DNA of 64,000 nt from Nymphaea colorata (GCF_008831285.2 NC_045140.1:21884370-21948369), one strand, 5' to 3'. Counted from the first letter of the stretch, positions 24,369 to 36,951 are shown. Numbers and translations are program-made. Notes: generated by a model not told the origin, from the letters alone.

Positions 24369-27300
24369 CTAGACGCCCAACTCCGACCTGAGCGCGCGCA
24401 CCATGGAGTCCATCTGATCCGAGGGCATGCACACACTCACCACCCTCCCGCCTCCTTCCTCATCATCGGGCCCGGGCAGCACGAGCACCGCCCCTTCCTT
24501 TCCCACTCCCTCCACGTACAAATCAACAAGTGCCGGCCCTCTTCCCCCCAACCTCAGATCGTAGCAGCCCACTCCCTCCAGATCCACCAATGTCAAATCC
24601 CCGCCGTACATCTCTACCTCCGGGTACCCTTCCCCTTCCACCCACCGTTCGATCTCCTTCCTCCCGTCGGCTCCCCCCTCCTTCCTCCCGTCGGCTCCCC
24701 CCTCCGCCACCGCCCGTGCCAGCTCTCCCCAGTCCGCTCCCGCCGCGTCAAAGTCGATCCCCACGCCCCTCACGCTCTGCCGCCCGTTCCCGATGACCGG
24801 AGCTCCCTCAACGCCCCGATCCTCGCGGACCACGGTCACGCGCCGGACGGAGCCTTCCCCTCTGGCTGCCGCCGCTGCCTTCCAGGCCACGGCCGCGATC
24901 GCCTCGAACGCCGAGAACCGCTCCCCGACCTTGGACCTCAACTGCCTCAGCTGCGGCCCGCTGAAGCGGAAGGAGCGGTGCTCCGTAGGTGTCTCCCCGC
25001 TGGCGATCTCCCAACGGTCTTCGACGGTGGTGGCCGGCTTCACGGGCAGTAGGGACGGCTTGAGCGGTCGTGCAATGGGGATCTCCGGCTTGGAGAAGCT
25101 GAGGGTCGGTTCTCCCGGCGAGTTCCCGGCCAGGATGTCTCCCCATACGTTCATGAAGTCGCTCGCCGAGAAGGCGTCACCAAGGATGTGGGACCAACTA
25201 AGGCCGATCGAGAGGCCGCCGCACTTGAACGTGGTAAACTGCACCCATGCCGTGCAAAGCATAATATTATTAGTGGAATCCTTCATGCATTACTTAGTAC
25301 ATACGAGACCAAGAAGCGGAGGCCTGCATCCTTCTTTTGGATTAAACAATATCTACCTATAGTTTCCCCTCTTTGACTGCTTAAGAAATGGCTCAAACTG
25401 TTTGCTTTCTAATTCCTATTGGACATTACATTCATGGAGATGGAGAACTCTCGCTCTTCATTAAAAGCATCCCTCTTTGTTCCTCTCCTTACATTTATAA
25501 TTATATATGCGGTCGTCATAAAACTTGCGGTAATTTTGATAGATCCTTAGATCGGTAGAAATGGTAGGCTACCACCTTCCTTGATCTGTATTTATAGGCA
25601 TTTATTGGGAAAAAGAAGAGATGGAACAGTAGAACTAGCAGGACAACACCAGAACATGTGGCCAGGAATGCAGGACTGGAAATTGATCCATCATTTTCAA
25701 ACTTAACAGCCTTTACATTTATATTTTTCTCTTACCACCTGCCCATGGTGATGTCTAGAAAATGTGTCATATTTAATGAGAAAAATAGTATGTGGCCGAA
25801 TGAGATTGGTGGCCCTTGCTAGTTGGCCTGACTCCATTGACATGTGACCCAACTCTCCTTATTTTACATGTTAATACATAAGTGTCTTGCTCAAGTGGGT
25901 TAAGCAGTGATGGACTCCACCAAGTTCCAGTTCCAGAGGGCTGGATCTTTTGAAAAAGCCATTAGTTTAGGACTAGTTTTTTACCTGAATTGCAGTAGCG
26001 TCACCATAGGCAGCTATCAGAATTAATACATGAAGTGATGTGATAGCTATCAAAGTTTTACAGGTTGATACGTAATGTGACTGCATAAGCTTTTATCAAA
26101 GTTAAACAAGAAATTTTAGGTGGATGGTAGTTATCATTTATTAATATATATATCCTAACATGGGGATATATTTTTCTGCCAAGTCAAACCCAACTGGTAA
26201 ATTTAGAGGATGTTTGGTATATGTATCTATTTCAAAAATTGGTTAGATTCATTAGACACTTTGAAAAAAGTATTAATGAGGTAGATTCATGAAATAGTAA
26301 CATATTGTTACGGCTTCTAAACAGCCCCAAGTTACATGAATTGACTACATAGGAGCTGTCCAAGCCCGACTGAAGCAATCGTCGGGCAGACGGCTATATT
26401 GAACGTATGTAGGACTAGGACCTGCACATGTAGCTGTTCTTTTCAATTTTTATAATGAAACTTTATGGAGTCCATAAAGAGATTGTACTTTTTTTTTGGG
26501 CAAGTTTTATTAGTTTACCAAGTAGGTAGTTCATCGATTCGAGAAAACCTAGTACTCATTCATACATAAATAAGTTAATAAGGTGTAGGATTTTGGATAG
26601 TCAAATGGTAGTTGATAGTGCTTCACATTTTTTAACATATATATGTATATATTTTTCTTCTATGAGTAAGTAAACAATGACTATGGTTATCTAGAGTCAT
26701 TCTGCTATCTAATCAAAACATAAATTTAAAGCATATGGATGGTTGAAAGAAAACAATGAAAAAAATGTGTAAACTAATATTACATGATAAAAATGTCTAT
26801 CACATTTTTTTTCTCTTAATTGTTCATTATGTTGGATCGAACGACACAAATTAGATACATGAGTGACTCTAAAAAACTAAAGCCACCATGCAATTTTCTT
26901 TTATATATATATATATATATATAGTATTGCTATTTTGGCTAAGTTGTTTATCTCGTACAAACAAGCCTAAGCCAGTCCTTATTATATTGGCCTGAGCTCA
27001 GTCATAAGCAGTCCTTAATTTGCTATACAGCTTGCGACAACTTGAGATCGAAATTGCACAAGAGCTGCATGATTCCATCACTTGACTTCGGTGTACGAAC
27101 ACGAAATGTTCAAGTTGGAAAAAACAAACAGTCTGATACAATCAAGGACATTTATTCGCATCTAAACGGAGGTGTATCTAGTTCCAAATTGCAAATATAA
27201 AAATGCTGAGACCCGAAATGTCTTTTTATGGAAAACTAGACGCTTTCTGAAACACAAAGGAGTACCAGCTAAATAAATCTCTATCCCTTTAAAAGGTAAA

Positions 27301-28780
27301 TTTAAATACTTATAAAAAGGTAGGGGTGAATTCTGTCCACAATGGCACAAAAAGTAAGAAGGAATATATTCCTTGCATAACAAAAACCCCGTTGTGGAAA
27401 GAGCCCAGACTCCCATTCCACCTGAAAAAAATTCCTCGGACAAATTTTTTCCAAATCATTTTAAAAGAAAGCGTTTGATATAAATTCTAAAGAAAAAGAG
27501 TTGGACACATACAATGTAGGGCGCGTCGACGTACCTTTCGCCATATTTCGTGGTGCTGACCCCGTGAAGTGGGAAAGTAACCGCTTTTATAACGTGATTT
27601 GATAGAAAAGGTCCAAAGATATTACATCTCGTGTTTGTTTGAGAGGAAAACGACTACATCAGCATCTACCTCTTTCCTTATCCCCCACCCACATGGAGTT
27701 GATCAATGTGAATAAGTGCATTTGCTGAACTTGAATATTTTATTGTCCTAACGATTCCCTAAACACGGCGCACGGGTTAGAAGTACTTGGGGATTAAAAA
27801 AAAAAAAAATCCGGCGTCCAGAAACTCCTTAACCCGTCCGACAAGCGCCTAGAACTGCTTGGGTAAAAAAAAAAGAAAAAAAAATCCGGTGCCTAGAGAC
27901 ATAAAATCCCAAAGTCATCCCCTCGCCCCCAGGGTCATAGTCTCTTTATGGGCTTTCCAACCGACGCTGAGGCCACATGGATTCTAAGTTTTTGCAGAGC
28001 TTTTTCTGTGCTACAATAAATGCATATTCATGAGACTTCAACATGTGATATCTCTTGAACTTGGTGATGAAAGTAACATTTATCATTTTTATCGCGTGAG
28101 CAAAAGTCTTTTGTTTCTCACCTTTATTTTCCTGTTTCCATTTTTTTAACCTTTTCGAATTTTAAACCCTTATGTTCACTTCCCTTAATGTTATGATTGA
28201 ATGTTATTATTATTTTAAAAAATATGTAGAAAAATGACGATAGAATCATAGATACTTGAAGGTAAGTGGGTTAAATTCCCGATAAATTGAGCAAAAACGG
28301 TGAGTCGGTTACCTGTATGTAGACAAGGGGGGAGAAGCCGATCTGAGGGCCGATGACCTGCTGGGCGACGAGCCTGCAGTTGAGGGAGGTCTCGTCCGAC
28401 TTGAGCCACTCGTCGAGCGTCATGGCGCACTTGGCCTCGACGATGCGGACGCCGCCGTCGTTGCACTTGATGTAGAAAGGGGGGACGGCGGGGCCGGGGC
28501 CGGTGCCGGCGGCGGTGGGAGACTCGCTCTCGCTCTTCCTGATCCTGCCGGCCACCGGGAAGTAGAGGTCGAGCAAGCTGAACATGGGCTTCTTGAGCTG
28601 GTAGATGTCGAGGCCCTGAACCTGGTCTTTCCTGAAGAAGTAGACGACCTTCACGTAGTGGAGCCTCATGGCGAGGTCCAGGGCGCTGAGCTCGTGGACC
28701 ACGTTCTCGCCCGTGACGTGGGCGGGCACCACCGAGGAGATCCTTATGCCGCTGATGCTGTCGCCGGAGGAAACCACCAT
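24369..28780 (-). CDS. CER2: ECERIFERUM2/CER26-like BAHD protein
   Basis: Members of this BAHD branch act in the ER with the ketoacyl-CoA synthase CER6 to extend very-long-chain fatty acids for cuticular wax; enzyme activity of their own is doubtful. Exons 28780-28313 and 25238-24369 join at codon phase 0 to 445 residues, with a 3.1 kb intron. Family signs: SSVVPAHVTGENVVHEL and LDLAMRLHYVK near the N-terminus, FKCGGLSIGLSWSHILGDAFSAS after the junction with the HxxxD motif at His173-Asp177. The usual C-terminal BAHD DFGWG motif is absent, as expected for CER2-type proteins. An in-frame ATG at 28858 would add 26 hydrophobic residues; I prefer 28780 because it matches the family start and a TATA-like site lies too close to the upstream ATG. 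A perfect 24-bp tandem duplication in exon 2 doubles the residues GGADGRKE. The coding part is strongly GC-rich compared with its surroundings. Confidence 0.88.
24654..24701 (-). repeat. 24-bp in-frame tandem duplication in the CER2-like coding exon
   Basis: Two identical adjacent 24-nt units (24654-24677 and 24678-24701) encode a doubled GGADGRKE segment. The frame is kept. Confidence 0.95.
25885..25955 (+). repeat. Possible tRNA-derived SINE head
   Basis: The string 'ttgctcaagtgggttaagc' resembles a pol III A box (tRNA D-arm) and 'aagttccagttccag' about 40 bp later resembles a degraded B box. It lies in the intron of the CER2-like gene. The B box is weak, so the call is tentative. Confidence 0.3.
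26208..26328. mobile_element. MITE-like element in the CER2-like intron
   Basis: The left edge 'ggatgtttggtat' and the reverse complement of the right edge 'ggggctgtttagaagccg' form an imperfect inverted repeat. The inner string 'taacatattgttac' matches the element at 17.9-18.06 kb at 13 of 14 positions. Confidence 0.4.
26901..26923. repeat. (TA)n microsatellite
   Basis: About 11 TA units in the intron of the CER2-like gene. Confidence 0.85.
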
Positions 28781-28881
28781 CTTGCTTTGGAGGAGGAGAA
28801 GAAAGAAAGGAATGAACGGAAAAAGAGGAGACAGAGAGAAGAGGCCCTTTGTTGGCACAAAAAGGTTGGAGGGGAGGAGTG

Positions 28882-28891
28882 CCTTTTAAAG
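28882..28891 (-). promoter_or_regulatory. TATA-like box of the CER2-like gene
   Basis: On the minus strand it reads CTTTAAAAGG, about 105 bp before the chosen start codon and about 25-30 bp before the alternative ATG at 28858. It is followed by a CT-rich leader. If used, transcription would begin near 28858, leaving 28780 as the first usable ATG. Confidence 0.4.
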
Positions 28892-30035
28892 TTGAGCAAG
28901 GAGTAAGCGGGCTCTGTACGTAGTAATGGTGCACCGCGAAGTTTTCTTTGTTGTTAATGACTAAAACGTTTTTCTTAATAGATAAATAAAAAAAAATTGA
29001 AAAACTAAAAACGAACATTTTTTTTATTTCTAAAATGTTCTCACTTTTTATAATGTTTTTTTTTTCTTTGGCGTAGCGTGCATGTGTCGGGTGCACCGCT
29101 CATTCTTATCAAGAAGAGAGAGAGAGAGAGAGAGAAATGAAAATGCATAATAAAATTTGAAGATAAAAGTTTTCTTGAAAATAAAAGTTTTTTAAATACA
29201 AGAGCAAACAGCAAGAGAGAGAAAAAAAGAGAAATTTGTCACTTTAAGAGCCCGGGTGCTGAGTGCGCTGGCTCTGTTGATGTGAATCCTGTAATTTAAT
29301 TGGCTGTCTTTCAAATACAAACATTTCAGGAGCCCCTGCCAATTTTTCAAGAAAAGTTTTTAGTGAACAATCTTTATTGAAATTAGAAAACAGACTAATA
29401 GTTACAAAGTCACTTGGGGAGTTAGATGAGCTTTGAGGCTTTGAGCGGTTCAACTCATAGTTCGCAAACATGTGACTTGAACTCAAATAGGCACATGACT
29501 GGTTTATTGGGTCAGCGATTTGACTCGGTTGAGTTTTTAAAATAACCTGAACTGGGCGAGTCAAGACGAGTCAAAGGTGAGTCAGGCCGAGTTAGGTCGA
29601 ATCAAAGGTGAGCTCGGCCAACCTTGTCTCGTAGCCAGGTTTTCTAGCAATCTGAGCTGAGGGGCGATTCTTGAACCAACTCAATGAGTCAGCCAAATAT
29701 GGTTCAATTTTCTAGTCCACGATTTAGGTCTACATGTGGAATAAACCAGGGCTTTTATGTTATGGGGCTAATACGATGTGACATGTTCTCACCCTTTTAT
29801 CGATGGGGCATTTCGGTTACTTTATAAGAGGAAATTCGTTTTGTGTTTCACTTTTGGCCTTATAAATGAATGAAGGGTCTTCCATTCAACCAACACGGAT
29901 ATTTTATTCATTTCTAATTCATAACACATGGTCACTTGTTAAGGACGCAAGCTGCTGCTTGGAAATAACCAGGACAGATTTATCTGGTCATTAAAATACA
30001 GTATTTCACCAGAATATTGTATTGCAGGCCACAAA
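28892..30035. other. Upstream region of the CER2-like gene, no gene seen
   Basis: AT-rich DNA. From about 29440 to 29720 the sequence is full of degenerate 'gagtca', 'cgagt' and 'gagctcgg' strings, typical of decayed repeat DNA. I find no open frame with recognisable content. Confidence 0.45.
29111..29136. repeat. (GA)n microsatellite
   Basis: About 12 GA units upstream of the CER2-like gene. Confidence 0.85.
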
Positions 30036-30040
30036 TCATT

Positions 30041-30320
30041 TGATCAACTTAATTGGTAGTTCGTAAGATCTCATTCACAAAGTAATTTTTTGAACGTCAA
30101 AGTGCTAGCTGTTGTTTCATGAAAATACTTGATCAATTTAATTGGTAATTCATAAGGTGTCATCCATAAAGTATTTGTATGAAAGTCAAAGCACTAGCTG
30201 TTATCCAATTTTTGTAACAACGTTTATCAGCTTCATTGGTACTTCATAATGTGTCACTTATAAAGTAAATAGTGAACATCAAAGTACCATCTGCCATCTA
30301 ATTTCAACTTCATTGGTACA
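30041..30320. repeat. Diverged tandem repeat, period about 90 bp, three copies plus a partial one
   Basis: Units begin near 30041, 30130 and 30223, each of the form 'gatcaa-tt-aattggta-ttc-taa---tc', followed by 'cataaagta' and 'gtcaaag--ctagctgt'. A truncated copy ('aacttcattggtac') begins near 30306. Copies differ by about a quarter, so the array is old. Confidence 0.7.
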
Positions 30321-33017
30321 AACATCAATCAAGTTAAATCTACAACTCATAATCAACTTATATACGCAAGTTGGTACGATTGAAGTCAAAATCTTAGATT
30401 TTTTTTTTTATACATTGGGGCTCAATTTTTCTTAAGATCAAAAGTCAAAACAAAGAAGATTCTCTTTCCTCGAGGCTTCCCTTAAAACATCATAGGTGAC
30501 TAGGGCTTACGAATTGCATTCGCCCCTCCCAATGTGAACCGAGAACCATAACATCAGATCCAGATCTTAGATTCAAAAACACCATACGAACCATGTTCTT
30601 GAACTGATTGGAAGATGGAGCGGCAGGATCCAGACTCCCGATTATGATTGGTTAGATAATGGCTGGCCTATCTTGTCGGTGTCTAGGGGCATTGCTAACA
30701 TTAACACTGCACTTAATGGATCCAGATCAGAACCAACAGTGTCGTGACCCAAAATGTCTGGCAACGTGGTGGGCCGTGAGCCCACACAGTGTTGCAGATA
30801 TGTCTTAAATACCTGCCTTCTTAACTATTGGTCAAATTTATTGGTGCCTTTCCTTTTCCACAAGCTTCTCGTCAGGTCTTCTTCTCACCCGACTCGATCA
30901 AACCCATGATGTTGGTATCTAATGCATCACAAGCTCTAAATCCCAATCATATGAGAGGCAAGAAAGAGAGAGCCCAAGTTACCATTATTGTTCTTTTTAA
31001 ATGGGCGAGGTAAATTCTTTCGTGTCGAGAAATTAATTGACTTATTAACTGCCATTGAAGCGGCAGTTGGAATCGTTGGTGAAAAGATCTTCACTAGCGC
31101 GGTGAAGAATGGACCTGGAATCTGGTATGCAACTCGACATTCTCATTTCCACCACTTTGATTCCCAACTTGGTATGAAAACTCATGCAAGTCCATATAAA
31201 AGAATCATTATGTCAGCCACCCAATACCTTTAAATTCCAAACCAACACGACCTAAAACTATAGCTTATAAGACTTAGAGCACATCATCCAATCATTATTA
31301 CACACACATAATGACGGGCCGCTGCGTGGTTCCTAATCTTATGCCTAAGTCTGTTTGGCAATGGGAACAGTAACAAATGAATATATGTAAGTGTATATAT
31401 GTAGCGAACATTTTTCTGAGGACTCACTATTGGAGGCACTTTTGAATTATTTAGGAGGCATTTGATATGATATCTTTAGGATTGAAAGATCAAGCTTTCT
31501 TACCTCTCATCTTGAATCTCTGACATTTTCTCGATACGAAAAGGTAAAATAAGAATCTTAAATAAGGTTCTTAGTCTGACCTAAACCCTTAGTTTGATGA
31601 AACATGAATTTTTAACGTGGATCTTTTGTCATATTAGTAAAATCAAGTCACATCATGTAAGCCATGGATTTCAAGTGCAGAGCAATCAAATGCCCATTTA
31701 GTGTTTCAAAAAGTGACGCATTTTATCATTAATGTATTGGCTAACAAAGAATGCATATTAAGTTGTGGCAACACATTTACTAGTATAGTAATTAAAATCC
31801 TTTCAAATGTAATTGCAAAGTTATGGGCTTTACCTAAAACAAGCACACCGAGTGAATTGGAAAAAGAATGCACGAAAATATGAATAGCAAATATTACGCG
31901 GATACAGATGAATGTGGGCAATGATACGAGAAATATGAAGGAAGCCTCAAAATTTGAGACGCGAGATACTTTTATAAAACGATGGTACAAGGAAAAAGTG
32001 TATTAACTGCGAATAGCAGCACAAATTTTGTTTTAGATAAATTAATAAAATGTCGAAAAAAAAAGTGTATACAAGTATAAATTAATGTTTGCAAAATAAC
32101 CATGTACGTGTATAAATTAATTTTTTGCATGCATTACTATGCAAAATATAAGTACAATAAGAAAAGATCATGACACAACGTTAAAAAAATGAAAGAATCT
32201 CTTTGGAGTGAAAATAAAATATTCGAGATGTCCTTCGAAAGGATCCTATGTTGTTCTAACGCTGAAGCTTCAATCTAAACTATAGCACGACAATTTTTTA
32301 TTGTAAACTGAGGCCGGACGAAGATAGTCGCAGGCTAGAACGGCCCTTCTTCACCAGCCAACCGCCTTAGGCCAGTGCCGCTGGCGACGAATGATTGGCT
32401 TCTGACGCTACAAAATCAAAAGGAAGAGGGTTTCCTCCGTTTTCAGGCGAGCCGATAGCTATTGAAAAAATACTTAATCAACGCGTCAGATGATAGCTGG
32501 CCTACCTAACCTTTTTGGTCATGCCCTCATGTATCTGTTTTTTTCTCGACTGCAACGGAAAAGAAAGAAACGAATGGTCATCGTCTCCTGGTAGGAAGAG
32601 TGAATAGAGTGAGGAGGATCATTGAATGAACCTGGACCTTGCTGCACTTTAAGGCCACGTTCCGGCGCCGGGCAGCAGGCATTAAATTTACACTTCTGTG
32701 GTGGCCGGAGAGGGAGACGTTCCACCCGACGGTGGGGCCTGTTGCTGAATCCATCCTGGCATCGGTTCCGGCGTCCGCCGTTGCTGTTGGTTTCAAGTTT
32801 TACAACAAGGATGGGGCGCCAATCTCTTAATTTAAAAGATAGTAAAAACCTCGCAAGTCAGACTTTAAAAGTTTTGACAGGTCGTGAAATTTTGCCCGTC
32901 GAAAACTCACATCCTTTCTTTGGACGGAAAAATCTTCTTCCCCCTCACAAGACGCTGCCTGATGCAATGTTTTGAGTGTTTGTGCTCTGAATATCAAATG
33001 ATTTCACCTTCTCAAAT

Positions 33018-33018
<1 letters not shown>

Positions 33019-33074
<56 letters not shown>
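33019..33074. repeat. (TA)n(GA)n compound microsatellite
   Basis: About 17 TA units run directly into about 10 GA units. Confidence 0.9.
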
Positions 33075-33075
<1 letters not shown>

Positions 33076-35636
33076 TTTGGTATATCCTAAACCATTTATG
33101 TGACGAACAAAAACCAGATCTGTCAAACTTTTGCTAAAAAATATTTTGGGCATGTGTGCATTCTAATTTGTTTATAAATACTATTTGAACATAAATCATC
33201 TCTTTGTTCAAATTACTTTTAAGAAAAACATTGATTTTCTCAATATTAAAAACTACTACCTTAGTATATGTATCTCTTTAAGACATCTTTAAGATCGCAC
33301 CTATACTGTTACATTCTACAAAAAAAAGTGTCAGTTAGCAATCAATTTTGAGAAGTCTGGTTTTTGTCCCTGATTTAGTGGTTGTGTGGGAGATAACAAA
33401 AAAGTGTTTCAGAAAAGAACTTATGTGTTTGCTGCCACATGACAGATATTGTTAGACGACTAAAAATTAAAAATTTAACTGATGCAACAATGGTTTGTAG
33501 TGTCTTTAGCAACAGATTTTTTACTTCCAATATTCTAAACAACATAGAATTTATTGTATATGTATTATTATATGTGTGTGTGTATGAGAGTTCAAATATG
33601 CCAACGTAGATATTGTTGTATGGCAAATGTTAAAAAATCTATCACTAAATATCGGTCGTCTAATCAAATTAGCAACATATTATGGTGCAACAACAGTTCA
33701 AGGTATGTTTAACATAGTTCATGGTGCCTTTAGTGACAGTTTTTTTATTTTTCAGCTGCTCTGCATACTATAGCGCCTACATGAATCAAACAAGAGACCA
33801 CCCGATGCATGTCTCCTATCTAAGCAACCAACCATGCTATACTCTTTTTAGAGAGAGACACAGAAGTGGAGGGTGGTTGCTCACCAAACAAGGACTGTGA
33901 GTGTGAGCTTTCATCTTCTTCACTAAAGCCGGTAGTTCTTAGAGCTACAAAAGAATGTGGAGCGACTCTGGCATCATCGACGCAGGCTGAGCAGACACCG
34001 CCTTCTTGTGGCCCTAACCCCGACGATAGCGATCAATTAAATTCTCTTCACGGCAGGGCCCCAGAAAAAGGAAAGGAAATTATAACGATGGCGATGCCCC
34101 TCCCACCTGCTGCTTCCCTTCCCTGTTAAATGTTGGCCTAAATCTGTCTTCTCACCATTTTTCATTAATGGCGAATGCCTCGCTCCCCCTTCCCAACTTC
34201 CTTTCTCGGCTTCGAAAACCATTGCGTTGCTCGCAATGCGTGGCGGATTAGGTATGAGTTTCTCTTTTCAGGAAGCAGCCCCAAACCAACTCTCTCGGTT
34301 GTTGGGAGAGTTCGCCATTAACTACAACTTCTTTCTTAAATTGTTAAATCAAAACAAGACACCGACGCTGCAGCTCTCAAAAGGCATGGCAACAGTGGCA
34401 GAGCCATATATGTAGACTGGTGTGGGCAGTTGCCCACACCATCTTCTCAATTTTTCTTCTTAGATAGTTTAATATTTATTGTTTTATACATATATATGCC
34501 CTCCAAAAAATTTTTATGGCTCCACCACTACATGGCAACTGGGCCGACAAGTTAGCTTACACAGAAACGGTTTACAGTTTAACTCTTGCTGTCACCTTTC
34601 AGTGTATTATTTTTCAAAACTGTAAATGATAGCAAGTGTGACACTTCGAGTAGAATATATAGTCCGTTCAAATCGTGGAAGTATAACAGTATCCTAGTTA
34701 AAAAAAAAAGAAAATAATACACTTCAAAATTAAAAATCAACTTTTAACTTAACAGGTTGTATGTTTTGCTCCTAAAAAAAATACTCCTCCTGCCTGCTCA
34801 CCTAAAATGAGAAAAAACAGAGTCTTCTTCTAATTTGATTTTATTACCATGTTCATTGTACAGACGCCATAAGTTTTGAGCCAATGCTGTTAGAATCGCT
34901 TTTGAAATTGAATCGGTCGATTCAGCAGAATCAGCAATGAATTGATAAAAATAATAATAATAATTTTTTTTACTTAAAAAATAAGTGCATAGATAGATCT
35001 AGGCAAATCACTTAAAATACCAAAAAAATTAACAATTGGCCACTAATTTGATTCAAAGCCTTTTCGTGCCCATGTCGATGACATCGGTTGAAGGTGACCA
35101 GACTCCCTTTACTTGTCTGGACCATCGCGACAGATAATTATGTTTAAGGTTGTGTTTGTTTCACTTCTCATCTGACCTTAAATTCATCACCTGAACATGT
35201 CGCACGAATTTAAATTCATGCTACTTTTGTCAAAGCGCACCTTTTTATGATCCGAAGCTATCAAACGCAACCTTGAAAAACTTAGCCTAAATTTCTGAAA
35301 TTTGCTGTATGATGCTCCGATTCTCTCGAATTGTGAAACGAGGTTCGTCCTTCCTTCGTCAAAATCTTTCAATTGAAGCCAAAAGCTCCACTTAACTTAG
35401 TTTTAAGTAGCGAGATATCCAGGACCTATCCGTCAAATGTAACTTTTTTTTTTATTTAAGTTATCATTTTCCATGTATTTGCATGATAGTAGTTGTTAAT
35501 GATCAACGTTTATATCAAAGCCCAAATTACGACCTGAGGTTTTAACAAAAATGTGTTCCATAAGAACCTTGCCAGCCTCAGAAGGATGGGAGAGAATTTT
35601 GAAAAAAAAAAAAAACAAGAGAGTATTGTAAGGATA

Positions 35637-35787
35637 CTCAATGGGAACAGTAACACATTTGTTTAATGTATCCACCCTAAAATTTAATGCAGCTTCATAA
35701 AAAAATAATATGTTTTCTGAATTAAACTCAAAAATTTACCCTAATTTTTAGATCAGATAATAAGTTACTATTTCAACAGCCAAACAA
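35637..35787. mobile_element. Possible MITE fragment
   Basis: The left part 'caatgggaacagtaaca' is repeated exactly at 31.36 kb, where it follows 'tctgtttgg'. The right part 'agttactatttcaacagccaaaca' is complementary to that kind of end. The pieces fit one inverted-repeat family whose ends have been eroded here. Confidence 0.3.
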
Positions 35788-36529
35788 ACTGTTTATGTAA
35801 CTAATAGTTTTAAATTTTTCTTTTAATTTTATGTCTGACCTTGTCCCGGTCACCAAGCCCATGTAATAAGTTCCAACCAATGACGAGCAGCTATGACAGT
35901 CCGGGGACAGATGACACTATGATAATTGATACCCCAAGGGGCTTCAGAGTCGTACGCCATGTGGCTTATGAAAATTTGGCAGTCCTTAAAGACGTTTGTT
36001 TTCTTCCTGCAATTCAATTCACTTCGAACTTCAAAGCCATTCTACCGCTTCTTCCATCTTCAATTCATGAAGAGAGAAGCAAAGACTCTAAACTTTTCAT
36101 CAATTCACGATGCGTTAATGGCCTTACACGTTGTCTTCCAGCAGTAGCACTCGGATCATCGTTGGCTTTTATCAATTAATGACGGTGGCTGCCATTACAT
36201 TTGGTGCCAAGCTAGCAAGTCCAGAAAGCTCTGTAACCCACCGGATTGTGCAGCATGGCCGGGGAGTTGGCTCAATCATTTAAAGCAGTGCCGACGATGC
36301 CAAAGCCAAAGGCAGAGGCCAACTATTAAGGAGGGGAGAGTGCCCACTGACTCAAATCCACCGGGGGTGCGATTGAGCTTTTTGTATTTTTCTGGTGACT
36401 TTTCTATGTATTAGGGGGAAGAAAAAAAAGGAAGAGGATAGAAGCAGATCATCTTCCTGCAGGGTTTGGGGTCATATCCTTCAACTGAGTGTTGTACTTA
36501 CTATCACTTACATTCCAAATAAGTAACAT

Positions 36530-36672
36530 AACAAAACGTGATAGTGACCACAGGATTTGAACCACAAACTCCTTCAATAATTTGCTGCCTGGTTACACTA
36601 TACCCATTGAGCTACAAACTCCTTGAATATAAGCTACTTTGCTGCCCAGTTACACTGTACCCATTGAGTTAT
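36530..36672 (-). mobile_element. tRNA-related SINE head with duplicated A-box part
   Basis: Read on the minus strand, 'tagctcaatgggta' (36614-36601) fits a tRNA A box and 'ggttcaaatcc' (36563-36553) fits a B box. The spacing of about 50 bp suits a tRNA-derived pol III promoter. The A-box portion with 'gtaaccaggcagcaaa' is present twice in tandem, the second copy at about 36610-36672. No full tRNA fold is possible, so this is a SINE-like relic and not a tRNA gene. Confidence 0.5.
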
Positions 36673-36916
36673 AATTATAGTTGACGCAGTATGATGATGA
36701 GAACGACACTGATCGATGTGTTCAACAGATCGGAAAATTGAGAGTCCAATATTTAAGCTCGGGCGGCACGAATTTGTGGTACTCCGTATATGCACGTTTG
36801 GAGATGCTTATCCGGTCCATCCATGTGCAGTAATTCATGAGTTAATAATCGCCGTGAAGGTGTTACTGTCATGCCAACTTCCCCTTGTCAGCGTTGATGT
36901 GCACAGTATATTCAAT

Positions 36917-36951
<35 letters not shown>
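36917..36951. repeat. (CT)n(CA)n compound microsatellite
   Basis: About 10 CT units pass into about 8 CA units. Confidence 0.9.

Larger units (their letters stand above)
30321..36525. other. Gene-poor intergenic region
   Basis: I recognise no gene. Several open frames exist (for example 32639-32830 on +, a GC-rich patch ending ...GFKFYNKDGAPIS, and 33866-34129 on +) but none shows a family motif, a splice context or a convincing start. The GC-rich patch 32620-32830 could be a fragment of a former exon. The rest is AT-rich with short MITE-like fragments near 31.35 kb and 35.64-35.79 kb. Confidence 0.45.

Noticed and set aside
24066-25052. Long + strand open frame of 328 codons opposite the CER2-like exon
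   Set aside because: It is the antisense shadow of a GC-rich coding exon plus the CA microsatellites; it is Pro/His/Arg-rich with no family features.
28781-28858. 26-residue hydrophobic N-terminal extension of the CER2-like protein starting at 28858
   Set aside because: It lies in a CT-rich leader, the family start matches 28780, and the TATA-like site at 28882-28891 places transcription start near 28858.
36553-36614. A tRNA gene on the minus strand
   Set aside because: A-box and B-box strings are present but acceptor and anticodon stems do not form; SINE relic is the better reading.
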